DNA of 28,535 nt from UBA3940 sp964506005 (GTDB taxonomy: Bacteria; Chloroflexota; Anaerolineae; Aggregatilineales; UBA3940). A model generated the notes under the pieces. That model was not told the origin of the DNA and searched no databases. It saw only the letters and a list, made by a program, of their open reading frames with translations. The stretch is taken from positions 1 through 28,535 of the forward strand of contig CAZDLX010000028.1 of assembly GCA_964506005.1 (NCBI GenBank), read 5' to 3'. Each line of letters begins with the position of its first letter. The stretch's first letter is position 1. Position numbers and translations under genes: made by a program. Shown one piece after another: positions 1 to 7,442 of this stretch.

Positions 1-203
1 CGCCCGGAATCGAAGACCGGCGGGGAGAGCACGCCGCAGACGTGCTTGCCCAGCCTGAGAGCCTCGTCGGCGAGGGCGCGGCACAGCGTCGTCTTGCCGC
101 TGCCGCATGCGCCGGTCACGAGGAACAGAGTCGGTTCGCCGGTATCAGAGTGGAGGGCGTCGCGCAGCGAGGTTGCTGCCGGTGCCGGGATGTGTTGAAG
201 CAA
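1..203 (-). CDS. P-loop NTPase, THEP1/DUF2478-like (partial, C-terminus outside window)
   Basis: Only the first 67 or so codons lie in the window; the gene continues past position 1. About 32 residues in, the protein reads LFLVTGACGSGKTTLCRAL, a clear Walker A loop (GACGSGKTT). The next segment, KHVCGVLSPPVFDSG, resembles the strand after the P-loop in THEP1-like nucleoside triphosphatases and DUF2478 proteins. No ATG lies between the upstream in-frame stop and the P-loop. A TTG at 203-201 follows an AGGAG motif by about 10 nt and is the best start. The gene lies downstream of the respiratory cluster but about 450 bp away, so it may have its own promoter. ATP or GTP binding is well supported; the exact family is a guess from a short fragment. 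Confidence 0.7.
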   Translation of the reverse strand, partial: MLQHIPAPAATSLRDALHSDTGEPTLFLVTGACGSGKTTLCRALADEALRLGKHVCGVLSPPVFDSG

Positions 204-651
204 AGCTCAGGGTTCTCCTTTCCAAGTCCGCTCTTCAAGAAGAGCGTCGGGAGGTCGCGGCGTTTCCACTCGCGGCCCTCTTCTCCCGCCTGACGGGAGA
301 ACCGGCTGCCTGGCCATGGCGTTAGCTGTAGGCTGTGCAGCTCGGAGGTCGCCTGTTCGTTTTTTAACCGGGCCGGGGCATCTTATGCCCTGAGCCCGTA
401 CATACTATAAATCGCTCACGGTCTCTATCGTAGCCTCATCCGGGCTATTTTGGCTCACCCTATCGGGTGATCGCCGCCTGGTCGGGTGGGCAGCCTGCCG
501 AACCGACCGTCTCTGCCAGCCGGAGCGGGGGCACGCTCGCCGAGCAGCCAACCGGTCCCTTCTCCCCTGTGTGGGAGAGGGGTGGGCTTGAGGCGATTGC
601 ATCGCCTCAAGGTCGGGGTGAGGGAATATGCCGGTGCGAAGCAGTGTCTCC
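204..651. other. Intergenic region with hairpins and one repeat copy
   Basis: No credible gene is seen in these 448 bases. Several short perfect inverted repeats are present: 230-245 (GCTCTTC/GAAGAGC, 2-nt loop), 281-301 (TTCTCCCG/CGGGAGAA, 5-nt loop), 376-390 (GGGCAT/ATGCCC) and 455-470 (TCACCC/GGGTGA, 4-nt loop). Part of the palindromic repeat family occupies 532-624. On the minus strand, TATAGT at about 401-406 resembles a -10 box for the left-edge NTPase gene, but no good -35 is seen. None of the hairpins is followed by a convincing U-tract. Confidence 0.6.
532..624. repeat. MITE-like palindromic repeat, copy A (rearranged/partial)
   Basis: The core at 587-611 is a 25-bp near-perfect palindrome containing GAGGCGATTGCATCGCCTC, identical to 21098-21122 and one base different from 24102-24126. 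The left flank carries CACGCTCGCCGAG and a CTTCTCCCC...GGGAGAGGGG hairpin. Relative to copy B, the core with its GTCGGGGTGAGGG end is inverted while the CACGCTCGCC segment is not, so this copy is a mosaic. It lies just downstream of the last gene of the respiratory cluster. Confidence 0.8.
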
Positions 652-1566
652 TCAGCGTTGGGCAGCCTGGACTACACCGCGCACGGCGTCTTTCACGTCG
701 ACGATCCGCAGCGCGCCCTTCGCGCACGCCTGCACGCACCGCCCGCAGCCGACGCAGTCCGGCACGTTGATCTCGCCGCGCGCGCGCCCCAGCGCCATGA
801 TCGGCACGCCCATGTCGCACTCCTTCTCGCAGCGCCCGCACTCGATGCAGGCCTCGCGGTCCATCACGATCTTGAAGAAGCCGAGCCTGCCAACCGCCCC
901 GTAGAGCGCCCCCCACGGGCACAGGTAGCGGCAGTAGTTGCGGTTGCCCGTCCACGGGATGACAAGCAGGCTGGCGAAGTACAGGCCCATGTTGACGATC
1001 ATGAAGCCGCGCGCATACTTCAGCGTGAAAATCGCGCTCGGCGCGACGAGAACCAGCAGCAGGTAGAGCAGAATACTGGCCAGAAACACCCACTTGACGT
1101 GCCGCAGCTTCCACATCCAGTCGCTTTTGAGCGTCTTCCCGCGGAAGGGGTGGCCCGCCGTGTCGCGGATGCCCACGCAGGGGCAGTTCCACGCGCAGTC
1201 CGCGCGCCGCCCGAAACAGAAGATGATCACCAGGTAGGCGAAGAACCACAGCGAGCCGACGGTGTGGTGGTTGAAGAAGCCCGAACCCGTCAGGATGGGG
1301 AACAGGATCCAGAGGGCGGCGATGAAGAAGGTCAGCACGCCGATCCGGCGGCGGGTGTAGGCGTTTTTCTCCTGCGTGACGCGCCACACGCCGAACAGCA
1401 CGATGGCAAACTTCTCCGAGTAGCCGCTCAGCCACAGCGAGCGCGTCCAGTGGAAAAAGTGCTGGTTGAAGAACCCCAGCCCCGCGTAGGCGAACGCCAG
1501 GTAGCCGAGGATCATCACCAGCCGGTTCGTGTCGAGCTTGCCCGTGCGCTTGATCGCTTGGGTCAT
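652..1566 (-). CDS. Membrane polyferredoxin, NapH/NosR/CcoG-like (304 aa)
   Basis: This integral membrane iron-sulfur protein probably passes electrons between the quinone pool and an extracytoplasmic acceptor or a partner ferredoxin. About six hydrophobic segments are visible (roughly 17-36, 53-61, 76-93, 104-119, 158-176 and 188-205). Two CxxxCP motifs of the NapH/NosR type are present (CAWNCP at 124-129, CRYLCP at 212-217). Two classic 4Fe-4S motifs follow at the C-terminus: C240/243/246/250 and C271/274/277/281. The ATG at 1566 overlaps the stop of the upstream GT2 as ATGA, so translation is probably coupled. It is the last gene of the long cluster. Membership in the 4Fe-4S polyferredoxin superfamily is sure. 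The exact partner is unknown; it differs from the NapH-like gene at 2979-3827 in motif number and layout, so it is not a simple duplicate. Confidence 0.9.
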   Translation of the reverse strand: MTQAIKRTGKLDTNRLVMILGYLAFAYAGLGFFNQHFFHWTRSLWLSGYSEKFAIVLFGVWRVTQEKNAYTRRRIGVLTFFIAALWILFPILTGSGFFNHHTVGSLWFFAYLVIIFCFGRRADCAWNCPCVGIRDTAGHPFRGKTLKSDWMWKLRHVKWVFLASILLYLLLVLVAPSAIFTLKYARGFMIVNMGLYFASLLVIPWTGNRNYCRYLCPWGALYGAVGRLGFFKIVMDREACIECGRCEKECDMGVPIMALGRARGEINVPDCVGCGRCVQACAKGALRIVDVKDAVRGVVQAAQR

Positions 1567-2270
1567 TGCCAGCAGTACCTCAGCGTGCGAAACATCTTGA
1601 CGCCTGCTTTCAGGCTGGGCCACAGCGCCCCGCTCACCTTGGAGTGGCCAAGCCTCTTCCGGTAGCTGACGGGCACTTCGAGCACCGTCATGCCGCGCCG
1701 CGCCGCCTTGATCATCATCTCCAGCGTCCAGCCGTAGGTCCCCTCGCACATGCCGAGCGCCGCCAGCTTCTCCGTCCGCATCGCGCGGAACGGCCCGATA
1801 TCCGTCACGCGCAGGCCGCACAGCGCCCGCAGGATGAGGCTGAACATGATATTGGCCGCGTAGGCGTGCGGCATCATCGCGCCGGGCTCCATCCTGCCCC
1901 GCAGTCGCGAGCCGAGCACCATGTCGGCGCGGCCCTCGACGAGCGGCGTGACGAGCGCGTCCATCTCCTCGGGATAGTCGCTGTAGTCCCCGTCGAGGAA
2001 CACGGTGATGTCGCAGTCCGCGGCGTGCTGCATCCCGCGCAGGCAGGCATAGCCGTAGCCTTTCCGCGGCTCGTGCGCGACGAGCGCACCGGCAGCACGC
2101 GCCCGCTCGACGGTGCGGTCCGTCGAGCCGTTGTCCACGACGATCACCTGCTCGACGTAGGCGGGGATGTCACCGATCACGCGTCCAATGGCGGCTTCCT
2201 CGTTCAGCGCCGGAATGATTACGGCAATGCGCGCGCCTTGCGGGTTAAAAGGATGTGGCGAGTGTGCCAT
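1563..2270 (-). CDS. Glycosyltransferase family 2, DPM/DPG-synthase-like (235 aa)
   Basis: This is a soluble GT-A enzyme of the type that transfers a sugar from a nucleotide sugar to polyprenyl phosphate (dolichol-phosphate mannose/glucose synthase-like). The N-terminus reads IAVIIPALNEEAAIGRVI, the usual GT2 opening, followed by VVDNGSTD near 45-51 and the DxD motif FLDGDYSDYP (D93, D95). GSRLRGRMEPGAM and the late motif GWTLEMMIKAARRG also fit this subgroup. No C-terminal membrane segment is visible. The start at 2270 is preceded by AAGGAGAAGGCTT, a strong ribosome binding site, although the 5' end lies 26 nt inside the preceding DUF2064 gene. The sugar and lipid are unknown. Its place between Fe-S genes is unusual. 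Confidence 0.9.
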   Translation of the reverse strand: MAHSPHPFNPQGARIAVIIPALNEEAAIGRVIGDIPAYVEQVIVVDNGSTDRTVERARAAGALVAHEPRKGYGYACLRGMQHAADCDITVFLDGDYSDYPEEMDALVTPLVEGRADMVLGSRLRGRMEPGAMMPHAYAANIMFSLILRALCGLRVTDIGPFRAMRTEKLAALGMCEGTYGWTLEMMIKAARRGMTVLEVPVSYRKRLGHSKVSGALWPSLKAGVKMFRTLRYCWQ

Positions 2271-2982
2271 AAGCCTTCTCCTTTTTGGGCTGCGGCAGAC
2301 GCCCGGTGCGCTCCAGCCAGGCAAAGGTGTGCCTCGGCAGAGAGCCGCCGCGGCTGGCTTGCAGCACGGACAGGTGCGCGAGCAGCAGCCGCAGGTCCGC
2401 CGCGTTATCGACGTCATACCACGGGGGCGTACAGCGGATGAGGCAGCCCTGCCGGTGCAGATGATCACAGGTCTGCTGCAGAACGCGCTCGGTGCTCCAC
2501 TCGATGCCCGCAAAGATGTCGGGGACCACGCGCCGCAGCCCGAGCAGGTAGTAGCCGCCGTCGTGGCTCGGGCCCAGAACCACCGGCGCGGGCGCGGTAT
2601 CGAGCAGCGCGAGCGCCGCCGTCAGGAAGCGCGCAGGCAGCGTAGGGAGGTCGGTGCCCGTCATCACGACAGCTTCCGAGCCCTCCTCAAACAGCCGCTC
2701 GAACACGCCGCGCATCTTGGTGCCGAGGTCGCCTTCCGGCTGCGGGATGCAGCGCACCGCCCGCCGCACCACGCGCGGCAGCTCGTCGACCGCATCGGCG
2801 GGCGTGCAAGCCACCACGACCTTCGCATCACCCACCGACAGCGCGCGCTCGACGGCGTCGCACAGGAAGCAGCGGTACAGCTCGGCGGCTTCCTCGCCGG
2901 AGAGCGCCGGCACGAGCCGCGTTTTCACCTTCCCGGCGATGGGCGCTTTGGCCATCAGCACGATTGTCTTCGGCGTGTTCAT
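2245..2982 (-). CDS. DUF2064/TIGR04282-type glycosyltransferase-like protein (245 aa)
   Basis: The protein matches the DUF2064 family, a nucleotide-diphospho-sugar transferase fold; members are annotated as TIGR04282 glycosyltransferases because some sit in arsenosugar gene sets. Visible signatures are IVLMAKAPIAGKVKTRL near residues 7-23, VMTGTDLPTLP near 106-116 and LGPSHDGGYYLLGL near 136-149. The length is normal for the family. The ATG at 2982 overlaps the stop of the NapH-like gene as ATGA. The 3' end overlaps the GT2 gene by 26 nt. Pairing of DUF2064 with a GT2 is common, but no radical SAM arsenosugar gene is seen here. Its reaction is therefore open. Confidence 0.88.
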   Translation of the reverse strand: MNTPKTIVLMAKAPIAGKVKTRLVPALSGEEAAELYRCFLCDAVERALSVGDAKVVVACTPADAVDELPRVVRRAVRCIPQPEGDLGTKMRGVFERLFEEGSEAVVMTGTDLPTLPARFLTAALALLDTAPAPVVLGPSHDGGYYLLGLRRVVPDIFAGIEWSTERVLQQTCDHLHRQGCLIRCTPPWYDVDNAADLRLLLAHLSVLQASRGGSLPRHTFAWLERTGRLPQPKKEKAYGTLATSF

Positions 2983-3827
2983 TTCCCCTCCCCTGCTGCT
3001 GCCCCCGCGGCGACCGGCAGGCTCACCGCGCCGGTGGGGCAGGTAGAAACGCACTCCAGACAGCGCGTGCAGCCCTGCTGCAGCGTGACTGCGTCGCCCA
3101 TGCGCGGGTCGATGCCCTCGGGGCAGGCCTTCGCGCAGGCGTGGCAGCTCGCACCCTGGGCGCTCAGGCACTTCGAGCCGTTCACAAGCGGCAGCAGCAC
3201 CCTGCTCCGCGAGCCCAGCAGCCCCAGCAGCGCGCCGAGCGGGCACAGCGACCGGCACCAGCGGCGCAGCACGAGCAGCTCGACGGCCAGCACCGCCGGG
3301 ATAATCAGCAGCTCGATGCCCGGCTGGCGCGTCTCGACCAGGCGCACGATCGCGAACAGCAGCCCGAACGTCAGCCCGACCGGGCAGATGGCGCAGAACA
3401 CCGGGAACCCGAACGCGAACGACGAGGCCAGCGTCCCGCCGAGCACCGCGTAGCTCGTCCAGCGCGGCAGCTCCGTGCCGCCGGTCTCTGCGCGAGCGGC
3501 GGGTACCGCCTGGCCGTTCGCCCGGTCGCGCTTGAACACCGTGCGGATCAGCCCGGCGGGGCAGGCCCAGCCACAGAACGAGCGCCCGAGCAGGACAGCG
3601 GCGAGCCCTACCACCCCGGCGGAGATCAGCAGCCCCGGCATCAGGCTGCGGTTGGCGAGGCTGAGCTGCAAATAGCCGAGCGGGCACATGATCGTCCACT
3701 CGCCCACGCCGAGCGAGCACGTGCCCAGCCCGAGCCGGGCCGCGCCCGCCAACACGATTACCGCGAGGATGGCGGTGCGTGCCGTGAAGCGGATCGTGCG
3801 GATGCGCTGGAGTCCCTGTCGGATCAT
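2979..3827 (-). CDS. NapH-like membrane polyferredoxin (282 aa)
   Basis: This is a quinol-dehydrogenase-type membrane protein. Hydrophobic stretches cover about 17-35, 62-80, 125-143, 150-163 and 170-187. Three CxxxCP motifs are visible: CGWACP (85-90), CAICPV (145-150, shortened spacing) and CRSLCP (191-196). The C-terminal ferredoxin part has a canonical motif at C253/256/259/263 and an unusual first one, C220-x7-C228-x2-C231-x3-C235-P. In NapGH systems such a protein works with NapG to take electrons from menaquinol or ubiquinol to the periplasmic reductase. Here the NapG-like gene lies directly upstream, with an 18-nt gap. The start at 3827 has only a weak ribosome binding site. The downstream DUF2064 gene overlaps its stop. 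Confidence 0.9.
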   Translation of the reverse strand: MIRQGLQRIRTIRFTARTAILAVIVLAGAARLGLGTCSLGVGEWTIMCPLGYLQLSLANRSLMPGLLISAGVVGLAAVLLGRSFCGWACPAGLIRTVFKRDRANGQAVPAARAETGGTELPRWTSYAVLGGTLASSFAFGFPVFCAICPVGLTFGLLFAIVRLVETRQPGIELLIIPAVLAVELLVLRRWCRSLCPLGALLGLLGSRSRVLLPLVNGSKCLSAQGASCHACAKACPEGIDPRMGDAVTLQQGCTRCLECVSTCPTGAVSLPVAAGAAAGEGK

Positions 3828-3845
3828 CGCCCTGTTCTCTATCGC

Positions 3846-4463
3846 TTATACCGTTTCTGAGCGCGGCTGCACGGTAATCCCCTTGCCGCTGAGGGTTGCA
3901 TCCCAGCGCTTGGCGTATCGGTCGCAGACGTGCTCGCACACGCCGCAGCCGTTGCACTTCGCCTCATCCACGATGGGGCGCTGGTTCTCGTCGAGGTGGA
4001 TGGCGTCGTGCGGGCACTCGTTGAAGCAGCGAGTGCAGCCGCCCCAGGCCCACGCGATGCACTTCTCGCGGTCGATCACCGCCACGCCGAGGGCCGCCTG
4101 CTCTGGCTCGACGGGGTGCAGCGCGCCGGTCGGGCACACCTCCACGCACGCCATGCAGAAGTCGCAGTACCCGGCGTCGAAGTCCAGCCGGGGCGTGTCG
4201 AAGGCGGCGAAACTCTCCGCCAGCCTGACGCTCACGACGGCATCCTGCGGGCACACGTCGATGCAGCGGCGGCACTTCACGCACCGCGCCAGGAAGTCCG
4301 CCTCGCCGAGCGTGCCGGGTGGCCGGACGAACGCCGTATGCCGGCGGTCCAGCCGGAGCAGCCCGCCCACCGCGAACAGCGCGCCTACCTGCCCGGCGGC
4401 GAGCAGCACCGCCCGGCGCGTCGCGGGGCGCTTACTGCCCTTCTGTAGAGAGTCCCCGGTCAT
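3846..4463 (-). CDS. NapG/MauM-like ferredoxin, four 4Fe-4S clusters (205 aa)
   Basis: The mature part opens with VRPPGTLGEADFLARC, a hallmark of NapG/MauM quinol-dehydrogenase ferredoxins. Four cluster motifs follow: C61/64/67/71, C100/103/106/110, C135-x7-C143/146/150 and C170/173/176/180. The CX7C spacing in the third motif also occurs in NapG. The N-terminus (KRPATRRAVLLAAGQVGALFAVGGLL) looks like a twin-arginine signal or anchor, though without the full SRRxFLK consensus, so an extracytoplasmic location is likely. The ATG at 4463 shares one base with the upstream stop (TGATG) and has GAGGGA before it; a TTG one codon upstream is the alternative. It is expected to pass electrons with the NapH-like protein encoded next door. 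Confidence 0.9.
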   Translation of the reverse strand: MTGDSLQKGSKRPATRRAVLLAAGQVGALFAVGGLLRLDRRHTAFVRPPGTLGEADFLARCVKCRRCIDVCPQDAVVSVRLAESFAAFDTPRLDFDAGYCDFCMACVEVCPTGALHPVEPEQAALGVAVIDREKCIAWAWGGCTRCFNECPHDAIHLDENQRPIVDEAKCNGCGVCEHVCDRYAKRWDATLSGKGITVQPRSETV

Positions 4464-5845
4464 CAAAGTCCCTCACTCAATTTGGCCTGCCGCCGCTGCA
4501 AGGGCGGGTCCATGTAGCGCATAAGCGCACGTCGCGCCCACTCCCCGGCCCACGCCGCGTAGAACGGCACGTAGACCACCCATCGCACCGCCGTAACCTC
4601 GCGCCACAGGCCCGTCGCCTCGTAGCCCAGGTAAACGTGCCGGGCGGCCACCACACTGCCGGAGAGCACCAGCCACGCCGCCTGCCACTCGACGCAGATG
4701 AAGGCCAGCATCCAGCAGATGTACCACGGGTGCACCACCGGGCTGACGAGCAGGCTGGCTGCCATCAACCCCGCTGCGACGCGCCACTCGGCGCGAGGAT
4801 TGCGGCTGCGCCACCAGCGGCGGGCCAGCCACAGCGCGGCCAGCCCGGCAAGCCCGGCGGCGGTCAGCCGCGCGGCGAGCCGAGCCGCAGTCGGGTTGAG
4901 CGCCAGGTTCCACGCGCGCTCCAGCACAGCGTACAGGCTGGCGTTGAACTCCCCGCGCTCGCCGAACACCGCCAGCCCGGTGAACGGCGTGCCGCCCGCC
5001 ACGAACGGCAGCCACGGCAGCGCGAACGCCGCGATGAAAATGAGCCATGCCTGCCAGCCCCAGCGGCGTCCCCAGAACGGCGCCAGCACCGCCGGGAAGA
5101 ACTTCACCTGCCCGCCGAGCGCCAGCAGCAGCGCCGCCCAGCGCGAGCGCCCGCGCACATGCGCCAGAAACGCCAGCACGAGCAGCAGCATGGCGATGGC
5201 GTCAAGGTGGGCGCTGTTGCCGAACTCCAGCGCGACCAGCGGCGACCACGCATAGATGATCGCGCGGCGCTCGTCGATACCCAGGGCGCGGAGCACGGCC
5301 AGCAGCGCGGCACCCGTACCCAGGCTGCACAGGCTCGCCAGCAGCCGGTAGCCGGGCGTCCCCAGCCCGAGCACGTGCACCCCTGCGAACAGCATCTCGA
5401 CGACGGGCGGGTAGCCGGTCGAGATGTCCCGGTTAAAGATCAGCTCCCAGCCCGCATCACGCAGCGGCTCAAGCTCCGGCGCGGCGGGCGGGTACGTGTA
5501 CGGGTTGATACCCTGCGCCAGCAGCTTGCCGTCCCAGGCGTAGCGGTACAGGTCGTTGGAGAGCGGCGAGGGTGTCAGCAGGAACGTCAGGTGGTAGAGC
5601 GCCGCGAAGCCCAGGATAATGGCGCGCGTGGAGCGTGTGACCGCCCCCTGCGAGCGCATGACGCAGAACACGACGGCGAAGAAAACCAGCGTTGGCAGCG
5701 CGAACGCCGGGATCAGCCGCGGAGAACCCCGGTCCACGCCGGAGAGCCGCCAGAAGGCCAGCAGGGCCAGCTCCAGCGCCAGCCCGGCGGCGATCAGGCG
5801 CGCGTCCCCCCGCGATAACCGCCCGGCCTTCACCCGTGCCCCCAT
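4463..5845 (-). CDS. GT87/DUF2029-like polytopic mannosyltransferase (460 aa)
   Basis: This large membrane protein has about ten to eleven hydrophobic helices. Its first extracytoplasmic loop reads SNDLYRYAWDGKLLAQGINP (residues 96-115), with acidic residues D98 and D105 typical of GT-C enzymes that use polyprenyl-phosphate sugars. The later segment SPLVALEFGNSAHLDAIAML and the HPWYICWMLAF motif near 375 fit DUF2029/GT87 proteins such as actinobacterial PimE. The start at 5845 lies 2 nt after the stop of the lipoprotein gene, so the two are probably co-translated. The predicted role is adding a sugar, probably mannose, on the outer face of the membrane. Acceptor and donor are not shown by the sequence. 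It is unusual inside a respiratory gene set. Confidence 0.85.
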   Translation of the reverse strand: MGARVKAGRLSRGDARLIAAGLALELALLAFWRLSGVDRGSPRLIPAFALPTLVFFAVVFCVMRSQGAVTRSTRAIILGFAALYHLTFLLTPSPLSNDLYRYAWDGKLLAQGINPYTYPPAAPELEPLRDAGWELIFNRDISTGYPPVVEMLFAGVHVLGLGTPGYRLLASLCSLGTGAALLAVLRALGIDERRAIIYAWSPLVALEFGNSAHLDAIAMLLLVLAFLAHVRGRSRWAALLLALGGQVKFFPAVLAPFWGRRWGWQAWLIFIAAFALPWLPFVAGGTPFTGLAVFGERGEFNASLYAVLERAWNLALNPTAARLAARLTAAGLAGLAALWLARRWWRSRNPRAEWRVAAGLMAASLLVSPVVHPWYICWMLAFICVEWQAAWLVLSGSVVAARHVYLGYEATGLWREVTAVRWVVYVPFYAAWAGEWARRALMRYMDPPLQRRQAKLSEGL

Positions 5846-5847
5846 CG

Positions 5848-6456
5848 TCAGGAACCGACGGGAATCGGAGCCAGCAGTACGTAGCGCCAGCCCGGTTCGA
5901 CGCTCTCGACCGCCGCGCGCAGCTCACGCGCATCCTGGTCAACCCGCGCGCCGAGCGACTTCCACGCTTCGGTGCCGCGCGCCGCGCCTGCTCCGAGGTC
6001 GCCGGGGATAATGCCCTCAATGGCCTCGTCGGTGTAGCGGAAGACGACCGTGGCAGGCGGGTCGAAAGTCAGGGCCTCGGGCCCAAACTCGTAGGCGTGA
6101 CCGGGGGCGTAGCCGTAGGCGTCCATCGGGAGCCGCCCGGAGTACGCGGGCTGCAGCACGATCTTCTCCGCGGGCTCGCCTGCCGCCGTCGTGACGCGGG
6201 TCCCCTCGGCTATCTCCAGGCTCATCCAGCCGTCAGACGACGCAAGCTCGGCAGCCCGCGTGGTGCGCCCGCCGGCATCCGTCAGCGCCGCGAGGTCAAG
6301 CTCGGTAGGCGCGGGCAGCGTCGGGGTCGGGCCGAGCGTCGGCGGGTGGATGACCTCCCCCAGCAGGCCGCCCTCCGTATCCTCGACGGTGAGGCACCCG
6401 GCCAGATACAGCGCCAGCAGTGCGGCGACGAGCACGCTTGCAGTCTGGCGTTTCAT
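5848..6456 (-). CDS. Small lipoprotein with Pro/Thr linker (202 aa)
   Basis: The N-terminus (MKRQTASVLVAALLALYLAGC) is a classic lipoprotein signal with the lipobox LAGC and lipidation at C21. A Thr/Pro linker (HPPTLGPTPTLPAPTELDL) follows. The rest is a beta-rich domain with YAPGHAYEFGPEALTFDPPA and an acidic surface. It resembles repeats in archaeal and Chloroflexota surface proteins of the form 'YDFGP...FDPP...VTFRY', but I cannot name a Pfam family with confidence. It sits 42 bp after the TorD-like gene and 2 nt before the GT87-like gene. It may be an accessory or surface-anchoring part of the respiratory complex, and its Thr-rich linker could be a glycosylation target; both points are inference. 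Confidence 0.8.
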   Translation of the reverse strand: MKRQTASVLVAALLALYLAGCLTVEDTEGGLLGEVIHPPTLGPTPTLPAPTELDLAALTDAGGRTTRAAELASSDGWMSLEIAEGTRVTTAAGEPAEKIVLQPAYSGRLPMDAYGYAPGHAYEFGPEALTFDPPATVVFRYTDEAIEGIIPGDLGAGAARGTEAWKSLGARVDQDARELRAAVESVEPGWRYVLLAPIPVGS

Positions 6457-6498
6457 GGTCTGGTTGTTCCCCTCCCGTACTGGCCCACGGACGGCTGT

Positions 6499-7179
6499 CT
6501 AGCTCACGCCGGCAGCAGGTACTTCAGCCGCAAGCTCAGCCAGCACGTCGCGGTCGAGCTTGAGGTACTCGACGGTAATGGTCGCGACGGCGCGGTAGAA
6601 GTCCGTGCTCGCGAGGCGGTGCACCTTCTTGACGAAGGCGGGCACCCAGCGCAGCAGGTGATCGTCCAGCAGGCCAAGCTGCCGCGCGGTGCACTCTGCG
6701 TGCGGCTCGCCCGCGTCGAGTGCGTCCACCGTGCGCTGGCACAGGTGCGACATGCACTCCAGCACGATCCCGAGGTGGTCCTCCGGCTCGGTCGCCTCCG
6801 GAGCAAGCTGCAGGCCGAGATCCGCATACAGGTACAGCATGTCGACCCATTCCTGCTGCATCATGATGCCGGTATCGCTGGTGTGCACCGAGCCGTACGG
6901 GTCGGCGCCGTCGCTGCGGCGCGCGCCCAGGCACAGCACCGCGTAGTCGGCGGCGAGGTCTTCGATCACGCCGTCTGCCTCGCGGCGCAGGTAGCCTTCA
7001 AGCTGGCGGTAGCCCGCGTCGAGCGCGGGCAGATCGGGCAGCGTGGGGAAGGTCGTCTGGCTCAGCTCTGCCCAGAGCGCGGCGTCGACTTCGACGCCCC
7101 ACAGCCGCGAGAGCAGCCGGTAGCCGCTGCTGCGCGCGTTCATCAGGTCGATCAGCTCACTGCGGTGAGTGTCATCCAT
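6499..7179 (-). CDS. TorD/DmsD-family redox enzyme maturation chaperone (226 aa)
   Basis: This cytoplasmic all-helical protein has the length and pattern of TorD/DmsD/NarJ chaperones, which hold the Tat signal and help insert the Mo cofactor into CISM catalytic subunits. Supporting segments are ARSSGYRLLSRLW near the start, the middle stretch DLAADYAVLCLGARRSDGADPYGSVH and LLRWVPAFVKKVHRLASTDFY near the end, which match the family's D-Y-x-x-L-F/C...P-x-E/G-S and W-x-x-x-F...FY layout. The Tat-exported oxidoreductase upstream is the obvious client. I chose ATG 7179 because GGGAA lies about 5 nt upstream. The in-frame ATG pair at 7197/7194 has no visible ribosome binding site but could add six residues. 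Confidence 0.88.
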   Translation of the reverse strand: MDDTHRSELIDLMNARSSGYRLLSRLWGVEVDAALWAELSQTTFPTLPDLPALDAGYRQLEGYLRREADGVIEDLAADYAVLCLGARRSDGADPYGSVHTSDTGIMMQQEWVDMLYLYADLGLQLAPEATEPEDHLGIVLECMSHLCQRTVDALDAGEPHAECTARQLGLLDDHLLRWVPAFVKKVHRLASTDFYRAVATITVEYLKLDRDVLAELAAEVPAAGVS

Positions 7180-7273
7180 ATCGGTTCCCAACATCATCCA
7201 GTCGGTGTGCTTACGTGTACTGCCGGGCCGTCGCTCTGCTCAAGGCGGTCCAGACTGTCAGAGCAGACGACAA

Positions 7274-7400
7274 CCCCCTCTGTCGGGCTTCGCCCGACAT
7301 CTCCCCCTTTCAGGGGGCGAGTGGGGCACGCCGAGCCCCCATCCTGCCCCCTGAAAGGGGGAAGTGGCGGCGTTCGCGGAGCGAACGGCGTCGAAGGGGG
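7274..7400. repeat. Compound palindromic element with four triloop hairpins
   Basis: Four perfect inverted repeats, each with a 3-nt loop, lie in a row: 7281-7299 (TGTCGGGC/GCCCGACA), 7303-7317 (CCCCCT/AGGGGG), 7347-7361 (CCCCCT/AGGGGG, second copy) and 7371-7387 (CGTTCGC/GCGAACG). The element starts with CCCCCTC and ends with GAAGGGGG, giving loose terminal inverted repeats. The layout suggests a non-autonomous MITE-like or REP-like element. It differs in sequence from the repeat family at 532, 21084 and 24088. Confidence 0.75.
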
Positions 7401-7442
7401 TCATGGGTTGGACTACCAACCCAACTCGGGCTGATTTGTCAG

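Noticed and set aside
376..390. GGGCAT/ATGCCC hairpin as terminator of the respiratory cluster
   Set aside because: On the minus strand it is followed by CGGCCCGGTTAAAAAAC, not a T-run, so the intrinsic terminator pattern fails.
628..1665. A 345-codon plus-strand frame opposite the polyferredoxin gene
   Set aside because: Low-complexity Arg/Ala/His/Gln composition and no motif; the minus strand has clear Fe-S motifs.
2245..2982. An arsenosugar biosynthesis locus based on the DUF2064 gene
   Set aside because: No radical SAM ArsS-type gene or arsenic methyltransferase is nearby, and the adjacent GT2 looks like the DPM type rather than the TIGR04283 partner.
4319..5818. A 499-codon plus-strand frame opposite the GT87-like gene
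   Set aside because: The product is Arg/Gln/Pro-rich without a fold; the minus frame has membrane helices and GT-C motifs.
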